Assembly: GCF_042453785.1 (NCBI RefSeq)
Contig: NC_091671.1
Location: 36,223,001 to 36,287,000, forward strand
DNA: 64,000 nucleotides
Source: Malus domestica
Taxonomy: Eukaryota; Streptophyta; Magnoliopsida; Rosales; Rosaceae
Direction of reading: 5' to 3'
Shown here: positions 33,096 to 45,700 of the stretch, one piece after another
How the letters are laid out: each line of letters begins with the position of its first letter
Position numbering within the stretch: the stretch's first letter is position 1
Notes under the pieces: generated by a model
The model's input: the letters and a program-made list of their open reading frames with translations, nothing else
Told to the model about the DNA's origin: nothing
Database searches by the model: none
Program-made: the position numbers and the translations under genes

Positions 33096-34532
33096 ATACC
33101 CAAGATTTTTATTTTTTAATGTTTTTATAGAATTGTGAATAAAAGGCCAAACTATTTTTCTTTACCATCTTTTGATTGACAAAGATAATTTCTCAATAAG
33201 AAATATAGATACAAGATATTTTTTAGGCTTAGGGTGTTCGTATGAAGGAGAATCGCGACTAGTTTTTCTCCATGCAGTGTTGTGCAAGTCTTTCTTTTTC
33301 GGTGGTTTGTGTGAAGGGACTTTGTCAGAGTGGAAAGACATGTACTCCGTCTGAGAAGAGAGGCATGCTGGTTGAGCATGTTGCAGTTTCGCTAAAAGTG
33401 GTAATGACTATTGACGGTTGAGAGAAATCGTCAACCATTCCTGTATTTTGCTTATTTTCTTTTCCTTTTGTTTCTTCATTTCATTTTTAATTAGGTAATA
33501 CTAGAAAGATCATAATTTTAAATTAAATTTTGTAAACTAAATAATGTGATTGTTGATGATTGAATTATTATTTAAGTGTTGATTAACGTGTTTATTTCCT
33601 ATTGGTGACCCACATGGCCGACCTTGACCCAGTGCCAACAGGATGACCATTCAGGGCCCCAAAAAATCAAGGCACACAAAATATTAGGGTACTTTTATAT
33701 GAGTGTATGTTATATTTGTATAAATAGTGAACAATTTGATTAATTATCAAAATGTTTCTTTTGCAACATATATTTGCTGCATTTATTATGTATATGATTG
33801 CGTGTTTGGTTCTCGTAATGCCTCTCATTTTTATTTTTTGAATTGTTTGACAGACACATGAGCTTTTTTTATTTTTCTATAGCACCAAATTATTTCTCAA
33901 TTATTGACAAAGAAAAGATTATTTCTCAATTATTTTTTTATACTAACTTTTCAATTCTTGTTAGTCCATATATATTAAAAATGAAAAAAAAACTAGTGAA
34001 CAATCTTCCCCTTTCTTAAGAAAATTAGTACATGAATAGTTCCTCCTTTCTAAAAAATTTAAGTTTAAACTTTCTTTCTTCATCTCATTAGTGATTCAAC
34101 GCCATTTTTTTGGTCATGAATCATCAAATTAATATCCAAACTCAAACTCGTCATCATGATTTTTACAACAGTGCTACGCCCAAAAGGTGTTAGGAATTAG
34201 ACTTCGATTTTATAAATTAAAAACTAAAAATCAATGAGAATTGATTTTAGCTGATCAATGAAAAGAGAGAAGATGGAGTGCGTTGATCCTCTTGGATTCG
34301 ATTACTCATCAAATAGAAATGAGCAAGATAATCGTTGCAACCCACTCACGCCTACAACATGAGCCAACTATCACATACACAACATGTCTCTAACTTAAGA
34401 CACACAGATGCTACAATAGCTATTATTCATATAACCTATGAGCTAATTCTAATCTTAGCTATTCATTTCAAACAATAACATAATAACAAATAACCCCATA
34501 AATTCAACATTTAAACAAGGAAAAATTAGGTT
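33096..34532. other. Intergenic DNA, no gene
   Basis: AT-rich, with no ORF carrying recognisable protein similarity. I see no clear element ends. Confidence 0.4.
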
Positions 34533-34537
34533 CTCAT

Positions 34538-37500
34538 TGACACACCCCGACCCGGAATGTCCACTAGGATCCCGAATAGAGCCGTGATGGCCGACACCTG
34601 GAAGGTGATGAAGCCATAAAGTGTGATAATGTATAACATGTGAATAAATTAATTCTAAAAGTATCTAAGTACACAAGTGCGCGGTGAGTGGGTCTGGACC
34701 AATTTCACGCGTGATACAGAGCATAAGACAAGTACAGTGAGCAAAGATAATAATTATACCATCATAAGGAGCCATCAGAACTGGGAGTGCCACAAGTCTT
34801 CGTCGATACGGAACCTTGCTACTAGAACCTGGAGGGGTGCAATGATAGAAAGTGTGAGTGGTCAAAACAAAGATTTTCAAAGTCATTTCCATTATCAAAG
34901 GTAGTAACCCATCGCCGTAAAACCTGTATAGTTTCCAGCAAATCATACTGCGTAGAAGTATGAAGTCAAAAATATACTAACGGTAAACCTCGAAGTATAA
35001 TACTACTTAGCAACTCATTAGCAATATAAATAATCATGTGCTTAATAAACCATATTAGCATGCAAGCCAGAATCACCTATAGTGACCTGTACGACTCATT
35101 CATATCTCATTACATATCTCATCAATCATGACTAGCATATAAGTCGGAGTCACCTGTAGTGACCTGTACGACTTATTCATATCTTATCATATATCTCATC
35201 AATCATGGCTAGCATATAAGTCGGAGTCACATGTAGTGACATGTACGACTTATTCATATCTCATCAATCATGGCTAGCATATAAGTCGGAGTCACCCATA
35301 GTGACATGTACGACTTATTCATATCTCATCAATCATGGCTAGCATATAAGTCGGAGTCACCTGTAGTGACCTATATGACTCATAAATATCTCATCACATC
35401 CATTCATTACTAATTACCGTTCAATCATACCAATATTATATACTCACCTGAACTTACCTTAGCCTCCGCATTGGTGTGCAACACTGTGCAAGGTTGTACT
35501 AAATCACATACTAAAATGTAAACTAACTATTGCATGGCATTTATAAAACATAAAACCACAATTTCTCATTTCCTTCGCACGTTGGTTTATAACCAACATT
35601 TATTCACCCAAAACATAGGGTTAAATCTCACGTTTTTCACCAAATTCCTTCACATTGCTCATTTTCCCAAATAAAGTTTTTATCTCGATTATTTAATCTC
35701 ACTTATTGTATGGCTGCATCTAATGTCTCGTTAAACTGCCTACGTACTCTAAACAGGGATCAAGCCATTCGTAGTTCACAATAATTAATTGTAGGTAACA
35801 TGCATAAATCACTTTAGAAGTGTTTGTGGAACTATCAATTATATGCCTATAATAAAAGGAAAATACCCACTCACCTGGAGTCCACGCTATAATTCTCTAG
35901 CAGGCGCATCGAGACATCCCGAATGATTGGTGCCTATAACAATTATTGAATCACATCTCAGAACTCTTATCAATAAAATACATAATTCACATAAAATACA
36001 TCATCAAGGACATTCTAAAATAGTTTGAGACTCATTGACCATCAGTCAACTTCTGATCATAGATCGACGGTAGGGTCTACAACCCTGTATAACTCGATCT
36101 GGAAGATCCGCATATCAGATTTCCAATCCGAAACTTTCAAAGATCCACATTATGCTTCTATAATAACATATTAAAATTTCATTATGATTCAATGGTTGGA
36201 TCTCCGCCAATTTCCAAAACCAAGTGGCGGTTAACATTCTATTTTATGGACTTACAAATCCAATTCGGGAAGATCCGTACATCGGATTCCCAATCTGTAA
36301 ATTCCTACATTCTTCAAATATTATGTACTACAATTTAAAAACGTTTGGTGACGATCCAATAGTCAGATCGTCGATTACTATTCTAATCAAGTGGTGGACC
36401 TTAATGGAACTTCGCCGGATTCTGCAGATTTCGCAGATTTCCGGACAATCTTTAGAACTCCATATCTCACTTGTTTCTCAACCAAATTCAACCCATAATA
36501 TACCAAATCGAAGCTAGAGAAATATTGAACAAATTATACCAGCTTGGAGTCCAAATGGTGGCCGGAGGTGTCCGGAAAATGGTCTGAAATACTGCTGTCC
36601 GCGGGAAAACTGGTTACTCGCCAGTATTTCTGGGCAACCTTTCAACGTCCATAACTTTGTCAATACTCCACAAAATCAAGTGATTCAAAAATGGAAATCT
36701 TAGTTTTCGACGAGAGGAAGATATTGATACTTTTCTTGAAGGCTAACTCGCCGTGGTTTGGACGGAAAATGCCTCGAAATTGGCAGAGGTCGCCGGAAAC
36801 TGGGCAAACTTTAAATCGTTATAACTTTCTTATTTTTCAACCAAATCACACGATCCAAACATGAAAATTATCTAATCGATCTATACATGTGACTAAGGCC
36901 AATTTAACCTGAAAAGGCTTCAATTCTACTAAAATTGTACGAAACCCTTGAATTTAGGTGTGTTTAATCCGACTCCAAAACAACTCCGCCGCCCCCAAAC
37001 TTGTTTAGGCTTTATTCTAAGCCTCAAGATGATGCTATGGGTCGTGGTGATGGATGTGGTTAACTTCAGAATTGTGTGGTTCGAACCCAAAACCTCCGCA
37101 CCTCACCGTGCAGGTTTTGTGAAATCAATGCCAAATCCCTTGATTTTCTGGGTGAAATAGGAAGAATTATCGAATGGCCTCGAGTTAAGGATTATTTTGA
37201 CACCAACCTCGCCATCCATGGTGGTCAGAATCGGGAGATGGAACCGGGTCGGGTCACGGGTCATGATGAACCCGGCCGGTTCCCTCATCTTCTTCTTCTC
37301 TCCTTTCTCTCCTCCCTCATTGGTCTTCCCTTCTCTCTCTTCTCCTCATTGCTCCATTTATCTCTCATCTCTCTTCTTGCCTTTCCATCACAACTATCCA
37401 TATCATTGTCTTTAAATCTGGGCCACCCACATGGCACACCAGATTTCATTTAATTTTTTTTTTAGAGTTTTCTAATAATAACCAAATTATTAATATGCCC

Positions 37501-37724
37501 CAAACTTCAAACGTTAATATTTCCCTTGCTATAGCTCCAAATCACGTCCCATTTGCGCCCACACGTCCGTAGTGACGAGTACTACGAGGATATGCTAAAA
37601 GAATAAATCATACGTTTCTCTAACCGATGATCAATAAAAGTCAAAGTCCTTGACTCTAAGGCATTTTCATGAATTCACGCTTTTAAAGTTAATAAAAACG
37701 TAAAATTTGGGACGGGCTGTTACA
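34538..37724. mobile_element. Solo LTR copy 3 (3187 bp), related family
   Basis: The ends are TGACACACCCCGACCCGG and GGGACGGGCTGTTACA. It is flanked by ctcat (34533-34537) and cttat (37725-37729), a 4-of-5 duplication. Ends and internal motifs (cgccgtggtttggacggaaa, aactgggcaaactttaaatc) are related to copies 1 and 2. Gag-pol is absent. Confidence 0.75.
35057..35405. repeat. 65-bp tandem array inside solo LTR copy 3
   Basis: Units with agcatataagtcggagtcac and gtgacatgtacgacttattc start near 35057, 35133, 35211, 35276 and 35341. The last spacings are exactly 65 bases. Confidence 0.85.
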
Positions 37725-37729
37725 CTTAT

Positions 37730-38658
37730 CCCTCTTTCTTCTATTCCATTGATTAAAACCTTATTTCTTTGCAATTTTTTATCAAGGTCCTTAGGTTTTA
37801 ATGAGTGCCATTATTCAATAATAAAATATTTACTTATTAGCATAATTAAATAAATTTCTAAAATATATTAATTTAGTATTAGAAATGTTACATTTGGTAT
37901 ATTTATATTTATGGCTATACTTTGTATCATATATTTTTATTTTTTGTTTGTACCCAATTTTAATTTGCAACCCTTTTTTAAATTTGTACTAAATTTCTTC
38001 TTAGTTTTAAATTGTACCATATATTAATTTCTTTTTGTGCCCCTTTCTTTAAAAGATTTATTTGTAGTCTAGTTTTTTTTTTTTTTTTTTTTTGTACCCA
38101 TAATTTATCCATAATGTACCCATTCTACTTTATAAATGTACCACTTCTGTACCAATTTTTAAATGTACCCCTTTTTCAATTTCAAATGTACTCTTATTTA
38201 AAAATATAAAATAAAACATTTTATTTTGTGAAAAACTAAAAAATCTGAAAAGGGTAAGATGAATTATCCATCTTTGTAAGATTATAGGGAGAAATTAATA
38301 CTAAAATTTAATATTTTGTCTTTTAATTAAAGTATTCAAATTAAAAAATTTATTTTAAGTTTGGTATAATAAAATTTCAATCAAAATAATGTATCCATAT
38401 GAATTTTTGGGTTCATTACTATATAGCTTATTTACAATTTTTTAACATATGGACACATTCTTTTGCTATTTATGATTTCATATTATTACATTGTTTTTAT
38501 TCATTTATTCAATAAAAAATTTTGAAAACTTTTTACTGTAGCCGTTTCATATTATTACATTTGTAATATAATGAGGGACTTTAAATCTAGGATTTATATG
38601 CCACATATATATACACACACATAATATGGGATTATAAATCTCATAAATGTCAAACATA
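37730..38658. other. AT-rich intergenic DNA with T21 tract
   Basis: It contains a 21-base T run at 38073-38093 and a loose array of gtaccc/gtacca phrases (37950-38190). A similar degenerate array lies at 44090-44310. No gene is seen. Confidence 0.5.
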
Positions 38659-38666
38659 TAGAAATA

Positions 38667-39433
38667 GGCTTATTATATTAACACCCCACATACTTAATAC
38701 ACCTCACATTTGTTTTTTCAATGAGAAATTATCTTAATACACCCCACTTACTTCCTCATAATACCCTCACAGCTCATATTCTCAATATACACCTTATATT
38801 TTCTACATGCACCCCATATTTTTTATACACCCCACATCTCTCAAATCTTATAAAGCTTTTAATTTGGACAAAAAAATGCCGACTGGAATTTTGACAAAAT
38901 ATGTCGCCTGAGAATTAAAGCATATGTGGGTTGTTTTCAATTCCACCATTAAAACCCATGTCGTCTGCTTTTAATATTTGGTGGTAATTTTAGGTGTTTA
39001 ATTCTTCATGTAATCCCTGTGATCCCTAAAAGATGAATGCGAACATAGAAGCTTGAATAACGCAGCTAAAGTAAGATTAAATAATTATCGATATCGTCAA
39101 AATCACTAAAACAATAAAGAATATGAAGTCTTACCTCATGTGAAGCTTCCGAAACATCGATTTCATGTTCCATTCGTCAAAAATAATTTTTCTCAATCAA
39201 CATGTTTATTCATTGGTTAGGGTTTTGTTCAACAATGAAGGGTCGGAGGGATTTTAATAGTTGAAGAAGATAAATAATACATTAAAAGTGATTTGTGGTG
39301 TATTTAGAATATTTTTTCTTAAAACCTAATAAGTTCAAAATTGTCATTGTATGGTAGGGTAAATAAATCATTTAATATTAAATTTTAATATGGGGTGCAT
39401 TCAACATTTTGTGGGATGCTAATATAAAAAGCC
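38667..39433. mobile_element. MITE-like element with 8-bp target duplication, 767 bp
   Basis: The ends are imperfect inverted repeats of about 45 bp, beginning GGCTTATTATATTAACA and GGCTTTTTATATTAGCA. It is flanked by identical tagaaata at 38659-38666 and 39434-39441, which suggests a hAT or Mutator-type origin. There is no transposase ORF. Confidence 0.75.
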
Positions 39434-39441
39434 TAGAAATA

Positions 39442-40413
39442 TACATATTAATATTGATATAATGAGGTTTTCATAATCAAGGATAGAATACAATTAAGGT
39501 TTTAGTTAAAGAGTATTAGTGACTAGAGACCGAATCCAAAGTCTCCCTTTAAACAAAGTGTTGTTCGCACAAATGATTACATCTTCTGTACCATTCTAGG
39601 TTTTGAGTGCTAGAAAGTATTTATCTCTCAATCTAGATCTCTCCCATTAATTTTATTTTACTTTTAATTTTGGCATTGTTTATTTATTAAATTGTGCTCT
39701 CTAGATTGCAAAGCTTTTGTCTCCTTCAGCATTTGAAATTTTTGAAATTTTTCCCTAGAAGTTTGAAAATTTGCTGCTACATAATTTGATTTGCAAATTT
39801 AATTTAAAATTTTTTATCTCACAAGCACATGATCATGGGCCGCGTTAAAGGATTAGCACTGGCAAACTCTCTCTTAGTTTCTCTATTTTGTATCACCTCT
39901 GATCTCTAATTTGTTTCGTAGATCAGGAGGGTTTCCCACACATACATTCATAACTGGATGAATAATCCAACAGCAACAACAAAAATGCATGCGTTAGCAT
40001 GACTAGTAACGTCCATGCAGAAGCACAGGTGGCAGCTTGCATGGCAATGGGGCCTCACACGATGCCACGTCAAAATATCTTCCAACTACGTACCATCAAC
40101 TTGGACCTTTGACGAAAGCTTTTTGTCTCCCTTCCTTCCTTTTTCACAACAAAAAGAAAATACTTTGTTTCCTTCTACGAAGCATTCAATTCAAAGCATA
40201 TACTAATCCAACGGTGAAAGTAAATACGATTAATTCTTTATTTGATCATCGGTGCTGATGGGAGGATACAAAACACGAAAAGATCAACGTTAAACAGCCT
40301 GCATACAATATGTTGGTAGTACTTCAAGACTGCAAACAAATTAACGACGGTGTATACCCGATTAACTTCCGCCAACGATCAAAAAAACACCGTCTGATTA
40401 ACATAACCGAAAT
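39442..40413. other. Intergenic DNA and probable 3' UTR of the DOG1-like gene
   Basis: No coding region. The part adjoining 40414 probably contains the DOG1-like 3' untranslated region on the minus strand. Confidence 0.4.
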
Positions 40414-41558
40414 TCACACATTCCTACGCCGACGGTCCTGATTCAACCCCCAGCCGCGGACACCAAACTGCAACTCGGCAGCTGCAATCAAGAACTCCAC
40501 AGCCTGCTGTGGAGTCAGCAGTTCCACCACTTTTCTCAGAGTCTTCAGCCGCAGTTCGTCAGCCTTCTTCAACACACTCACCAGCAATCCCATGTTCGTC
40601 TCCAGATTAGTGTATTCGCCCATCAGCTCACACGCCCCGTCTTGCCACTCCGATAACTCATCGGATATCGCATTCTCCTCTTTCACCTGCACCAAAAAAT
40701 GAAGTAGCTATCTAGCATCATTTAATTATACCATTGATTCCAATTTTTTTCTTGTAAGAATATGTATAGTTATAAAATCACATGTAGAACGCTGAGTGTT
40801 TATCTTGTTCACCCCGCCAAAAGGTGCTATTTAGCGATCCAAAAACGTCAACATGCAAATGCAATCTCATCTAATCGTTTGTAAGGGAATGAAGAGTGCA
40901 AAATAATTTTTTTTTTTGGGTGCTAATAGATGCTTTTTTAAATTACAAGAATTAAGCGCGAGTTCCAAATTTATATTAAACAAATCCACATTTTGTGATA
41001 TAATTAAAAAACTTGTTATAAAATTGAAATGTCAATAATCCAACAGTTATAAAAATATTGTTGCGATATGATGACACTGTAGAATTTATTTTTTTTAGTT
41101 CAATTATTTTAGAAAGTTTTTGTTATTGATGTGGTTTATACACTTACAGTTTCGCACTGGAGGTCACTGACGCGGCGGAACTGGGAGGGGGTGAGGTCCC
41201 CAAGGTCACCGGTGCGGTAGCCCCGGAGGATGTCAACGATGTGAGCCTCAAAGTGGATGGAGGACTCGGAGTACACAAGGTGGAAGGCAGTGGTGGGGCG
41301 CCAGCCGCCGATCCAGTGGAGGGAGCGCTCGAGGGTGGTGGCCCAGGGGGCAACAAAGACGGAGAGGGCGTCGCGCTCCGCGGCAAGGGACTTGACACGG
41401 TAGTACTCGGCGTAGTGGGCCATGACTTTCTGGACGACGTGGAGGAGTTGGTGGTGGTGGTCAGGAGTTGTGGGGGGTCTGGGACAAGTGGAGAGCTGGT
41501 GGACGAGGTGGTGAAGCTGCTCAAACCACGTCTCGTAGAAGCTGGTGAAGCTGCTCAT
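40414..41558 (-). CDS. DOG1-domain protein (DOG1-like), two exons, 227 residues
   Basis: Exon 1 is 41558-41148 (137 codons, ending CET before GTAAGTG) and exon 2 is 40686-40414 (VKEENAISDELSEW ... RRRRNV stop). The 461-base intron has a tgcag acceptor and phase 0. The protein opens SFYETWFEQLHHLVHQL, the conserved aromatic/Trp pattern of DOG1 domains. It continues ERSLHWIGGWRPTTAFHLVY, LRGYRTGDLGDLTPSQFRRV and ALRKVVELLTPQQAVEFLIA-like sequence (here LRKVVELLTPQQAVEFLIAA). The DOG1 domain is shared with the C-terminal part of TGA bZIP factors, but there is no bZIP here. Arabidopsis DOG1 controls seed dormancy by interacting with PP2C phosphatases; the role of DOG1-like paralogues is less clear. 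Length fits the family (about 230). Proline/histidine-rich insert at residues 25-36. Confidence 0.88.
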
Positions 41559-42717
41559 TGTGGTGGTGGTGGGTTTAGTTTACTTGTCTACGACCGTTGA
41601 TGAAAGTTTGGAGGGTTTTATCTTTGGTTTGTTGATTGATGCCAAATTGGACAGAGTATAAGGGCACCTAATGGGAATGGGTGGTGCGTTTTGTGCGAAA
41701 GAAGAAATGGTGTTGGAGCGACAGTAGGGCACGTACATGGCTACGTGGAAGCAAGTTGGGCCACGCGGAAAATTTATAAAATGCCTTCTTTAATATAGTT
41801 CTTCAGAGTAAGATAATTTATTAATGTTAGAAAACGAGAACTTAAATCAAACAAACTTTACCACTTACTAATTGTAAATCTATGAATATCAATAAATAAT
41901 AAGTAAAAAGAATTACAAACGTAATATTGAAGTGATTAATAAAAAACAGTTTGATCCTAAAGAACCAAACAAAAAAAAAAAATACAAGAACTTTAACTTT
42001 TAAGTTTTACTTGAATGTTATTATTATATAATAAAACAAATTCATTTTTAGGGTGTTGTTATTAGTATTCTAAATCTCACATTGCGCACTTCAAATGTTT
42101 ATATTTAAAAAAAAAAAACTTTTTTAAGGAGTGCATAATAAGATTTTAAAGTACTACAAAAATAATTTTTGAATGAGGTCATTTTTTAATTTCCTAAACA
42201 TCAGCTCCTTTTAAAAATTTGATTAAACATTTTTCCTACAGTTAAGGTTCCACATATTTTATAAGTAACATATTTTAATGCAATATTGCACGATTTGCGC
42301 TTATAATGTACCTTTAATTGATTAATAATTATCATATTAATATCCCAAATCTCCTAAATGTAGTACATAAGTTTTAAAAATCTTAAAACACATCAAACTT
42401 GACCTAATTATGCTTCTAATGTACGTTTTCTTCCTCATTCCATACCACTAGCCTTCTTGCACATGCTCACGCGTGTGCATAAGGCCTTTTTTGAATCACG
42501 GTGTGCTACGTGCGACTGACACGTTTTAAATGTACTTATATGCGTACCTTGACAAAAGGAAAGTCAAATATTTGAAGTAAATGAATAATCTTAGATCATG
42601 CTAGAAGAAACCCCTCATAAACCAATTAAAGCAGTTGATTTCACATAATAAAATCGGTCTCTATAGAATTTACATTAAGAATAAAGAAAATAATATTTAA
42701 TAAACAATTGGTTGAAT
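41559..42717. other. Upstream region of the DOG1-like gene, intergenic
   Basis: The first 200 bases probably hold the DOG1-like 5' leader and promoter on the minus strand. The remainder is strongly AT-rich without ORFs. Confidence 0.45.
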
Positions 42718-43380
42718 CACATTATTGCTAGCCCATTGTGAGGCTAAACCCACCCCCTTCCCCTTAATGTAGATAATATCGTTTGTTAAAAATAAAAAAA
42801 TTATTATTTGATAACTAATTTAATGTAATTTAATCACATTATTATCCGCATGCCAAATACCTTTTTTATAACCGGCATTACACGCATCTTAAGATGTTTT
42901 GGACGTGTTTAAAAATAAAGAAAATAATATTTAATAAACAACTAATTGAATCACATTATTGCTAGCCCATTGTGAGGCTAAGCTCACCCCCTCCCCCTTA
43001 GTGTAGATAATATCCTTTGTTAAAAAAAAAAAATTTGACAACTAATTTAATCACATTATTATCCATGTGCGAAAGACTTTTTTTTATAACCGGCATTACA
43101 CGCCTCTTAAGATGTTTTGAACGTGTTTAAAATAGAGAAAATAATATTTAATAAACAACTGATTGAATCACATTATTGCTAGCCCATTGTGAGGCTAAGC
43201 CTACCCCCTCCCCTTAGTGTAGATAATATCGTTTGTTATAAAAAAAACAATCATTTGACAACTAATTTAATTACATCATTATCCGCGTGCAAATGACCTT
43301 TTTTATAACCAGCATTACACATCTCTTAAGATGTTTTGAATGTGTTTAAAAATAGAGAAATCGAATCACATTATTATACT
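42718..43380. repeat. Tandem repeat of 217-234-bp units (3 copies)
   Basis: attattgctagcccattgtg recurs at about 42721, 42955 and 43172. Each is followed by gtagataatatc(g/c)tttgtt, a poly(A)-like run, and cggcattacacgcctcttaa (variants). It belongs to the same family as 1452-1530 and 45350-45700. Confidence 0.85.
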
Positions 43381-45313
43381 GTTTAGAAAAGCTATAAAGT
43401 CCAGAGTTTGCTTTTTAATCTGTCTAACTCCATGCCCCATATATGCTAATGCATCAACCACTGCATTGGCTTCCCTGAAAACATGCTTAAAGGAATTCTT
43501 TGGCCATACTGTGGTTTGAATCAGTGTCCTAGCTCTCCAAGGGGTTTCAAATCACATTAGTCATTCCATTCCTTCCGGATAACCTAAAACATGTGGGCCT
43601 ACCTAAGAAAGAATAGAAAGGGTACTTTCAGATTAAAAAAAAAGGGTTAGGTACTAATTAAAAAAAGAAACCACAAAAAAAAATTATTAAAAAAAATTAT
43701 TGAAATTACGAAAATGCCCCAGCCTCATTTTTTTGGGATGCTTTTGAAGTTTTTTGTCTTGGAAGCATTTTTATCCAAATATTTTTGTTGAAACTTGGTG
43801 ACACCAAAATCACTATTCACCTTTTCCACTAACTTTGTATATCGAAGATACAAGTAACTAACGTGCTATCTTCTTCTACAACCATTAGCAATTTTTCATG
43901 CCATTGCTTTCCTCAATTGGTCTGTCAACCCTCTTCCGCTCTCCCTTGTCGATCATATTCATTTCCTTCATATTTCATTATGCACACCTTTTGATCTAAG
44001 TATCTGTATCAAAGGTAAGCATTTTTGTTTTAGCACACTTTTTACCTATCTTTCCATCTTTTTCACGTACCATGGTACATTTGGAAAATAGAATTTAGTG
44101 ATACATTTCCTTTTAAAAGATGGTTTGTATTGGGTACATTTCAATTTAGTATTGTATACGTTTCAAACCGATATGTGGGTACATTTCAAGTTGGAATTGG
44201 TACGTTTCAAATTGTCATTATACGTTTCAATTTAGCAACCGTATGTTTCAAGTTATTATGGATACGTTTTAAATCGACAAGAGTACCTTTCAATTTAAAA
44301 TTCACATCCATACATATATCTCATGGCGAAGAGCACTAATCTGAGTCAAAAGACTCCAAAGTAATCCTTTTGTCGACAACTTTTATATTTCAATGGTAAT
44401 TTTATGATGTGAACGAGCCAACAAAAGGGTATAAACCCTGAAGCGCAAAAAAATATAAGGAAAATTAATTAAAATGGCTTCAAAAGTTTGAGTTTTAACT
44501 AAAAGCCATCATATAACTCAATTTAATGATAAGGACAAGATAATGAAAAAAAAAGGAAAAAAAAAAGAAAATAAAAGAAACCTAAGTAAAGCTCGTGCAA
44601 TATATACTTCATCATCGCCTTATTATTCTTCATCTCCTTCTCCTCCATCAACTACTCTCCCCGACAACAACGCCTCTCCTCTTTCTCTCGAACAATTTTA
44701 TATTTTCCAATATTTCTGTATTAGACTATTGTTTGTGCACGAATTTAGTCAAATTCGTCTCTTGTAGATTATATACACAAAAGTAGGATTAGGAATTTTC
44801 TATTGTTTTATACATATATATTATTATATAACTACATATATAATTAATCTTCATCTACCGTTAAGTTTCATAAACAGTGTAGTACTATTAAGTTTCATAT
44901 ACAGTGTATTAAGTTTCATAAACAATTTGTGTAAAAGACGCGTGGGTCCGCACATCAGTTTTTTTTTAATATTAAAATTATGTCTTTTTCATTAAAATTT
45001 AAGTTATTTTGTTCTTTTTATTAAAATTTAAGAGTTGTTCATTAAATAAAGTTATAGCATGTTTTTCTTATTAAAATAAATTTAGCCCACACACTTTTCA
45101 TGAAAGTTCCCATAAATATTTTATAATTCAAAAATATTTTCATTTCAAAAAAAATTAATGACATGTAAATAAAATAAATTTAGATATGCTTAGGTGGACA
45201 TTAGTTTTATGCGTCTTAATAAAAAAAAACACCAAGGTTTAAAAATATTATGTAGAAAAAGAGTGGGGATTCTAATTTTTTTTCTTTTTTAATATATCAC
45301 GTTGATACATGAA

Positions 45314-45344
<31 letters not shown>

Positions 45345-45349
45345 TTTTG
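43381..45349. other. Intergenic DNA, AT-rich
   Basis: It contains a degenerate array of tacatttcaa/tacgtttcaa phrases at 44090-44310 and an (AT)n plus T14 tract at 45313-45348. No gene is supported. Confidence 0.45.
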
Positions 45350-45700
45350 CACAAAGTATATTATCTACACTAATGGAAAGAAGGTGGGCTAAGCCTCATA
45401 ATGGGCTAGCAATAATGTAGTTCAAATTCGCATTTGGCGAGTCTTGAACCTAAGACCTCTCACTTACAAGTGAAGAGGATACCACTAGATTATAGTGCAC
45501 AAACGATATTATCTACACTAAGGGTGAGGAGTGAGTTTAGTCTCATAATGAGTTAGTAATAATGTGGATCAAATTTACCTTTAACAAAAATCGAACCTAA
45601 GACTTTTTACTTACAAGTGAAATTCGCATTTGGCAAGAATCAAACTTAAAACTTCACCTTTACTACAGTACTAATTGTCATTCATGAGAGGAAATTTAAG
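45350..45700. repeat. Dispersed repeat, two diverged copies in tandem
   Basis: tatctacactaa...aagcctcataatgggctagc is followed by gaacctaagacctctcactt, then a second diverged copy from 45508. It is the reverse complement of the core at 42718 and 1452. Confidence 0.7.

Noticed and set aside
28781..37724. Possibility that the large TG...CA units are long non-coding host genes or LARD elements
   Set aside because: Matching 5-bp duplications and absence of a primer site or tract favour solo LTRs. A very large-LTR or LARD origin is not strictly excluded.
41241..41600. 119-codon plus-strand frame rich in Gly and Val
   Set aside because: It is the antisense shadow of DOG1-like exon 1, which is GC-rich.
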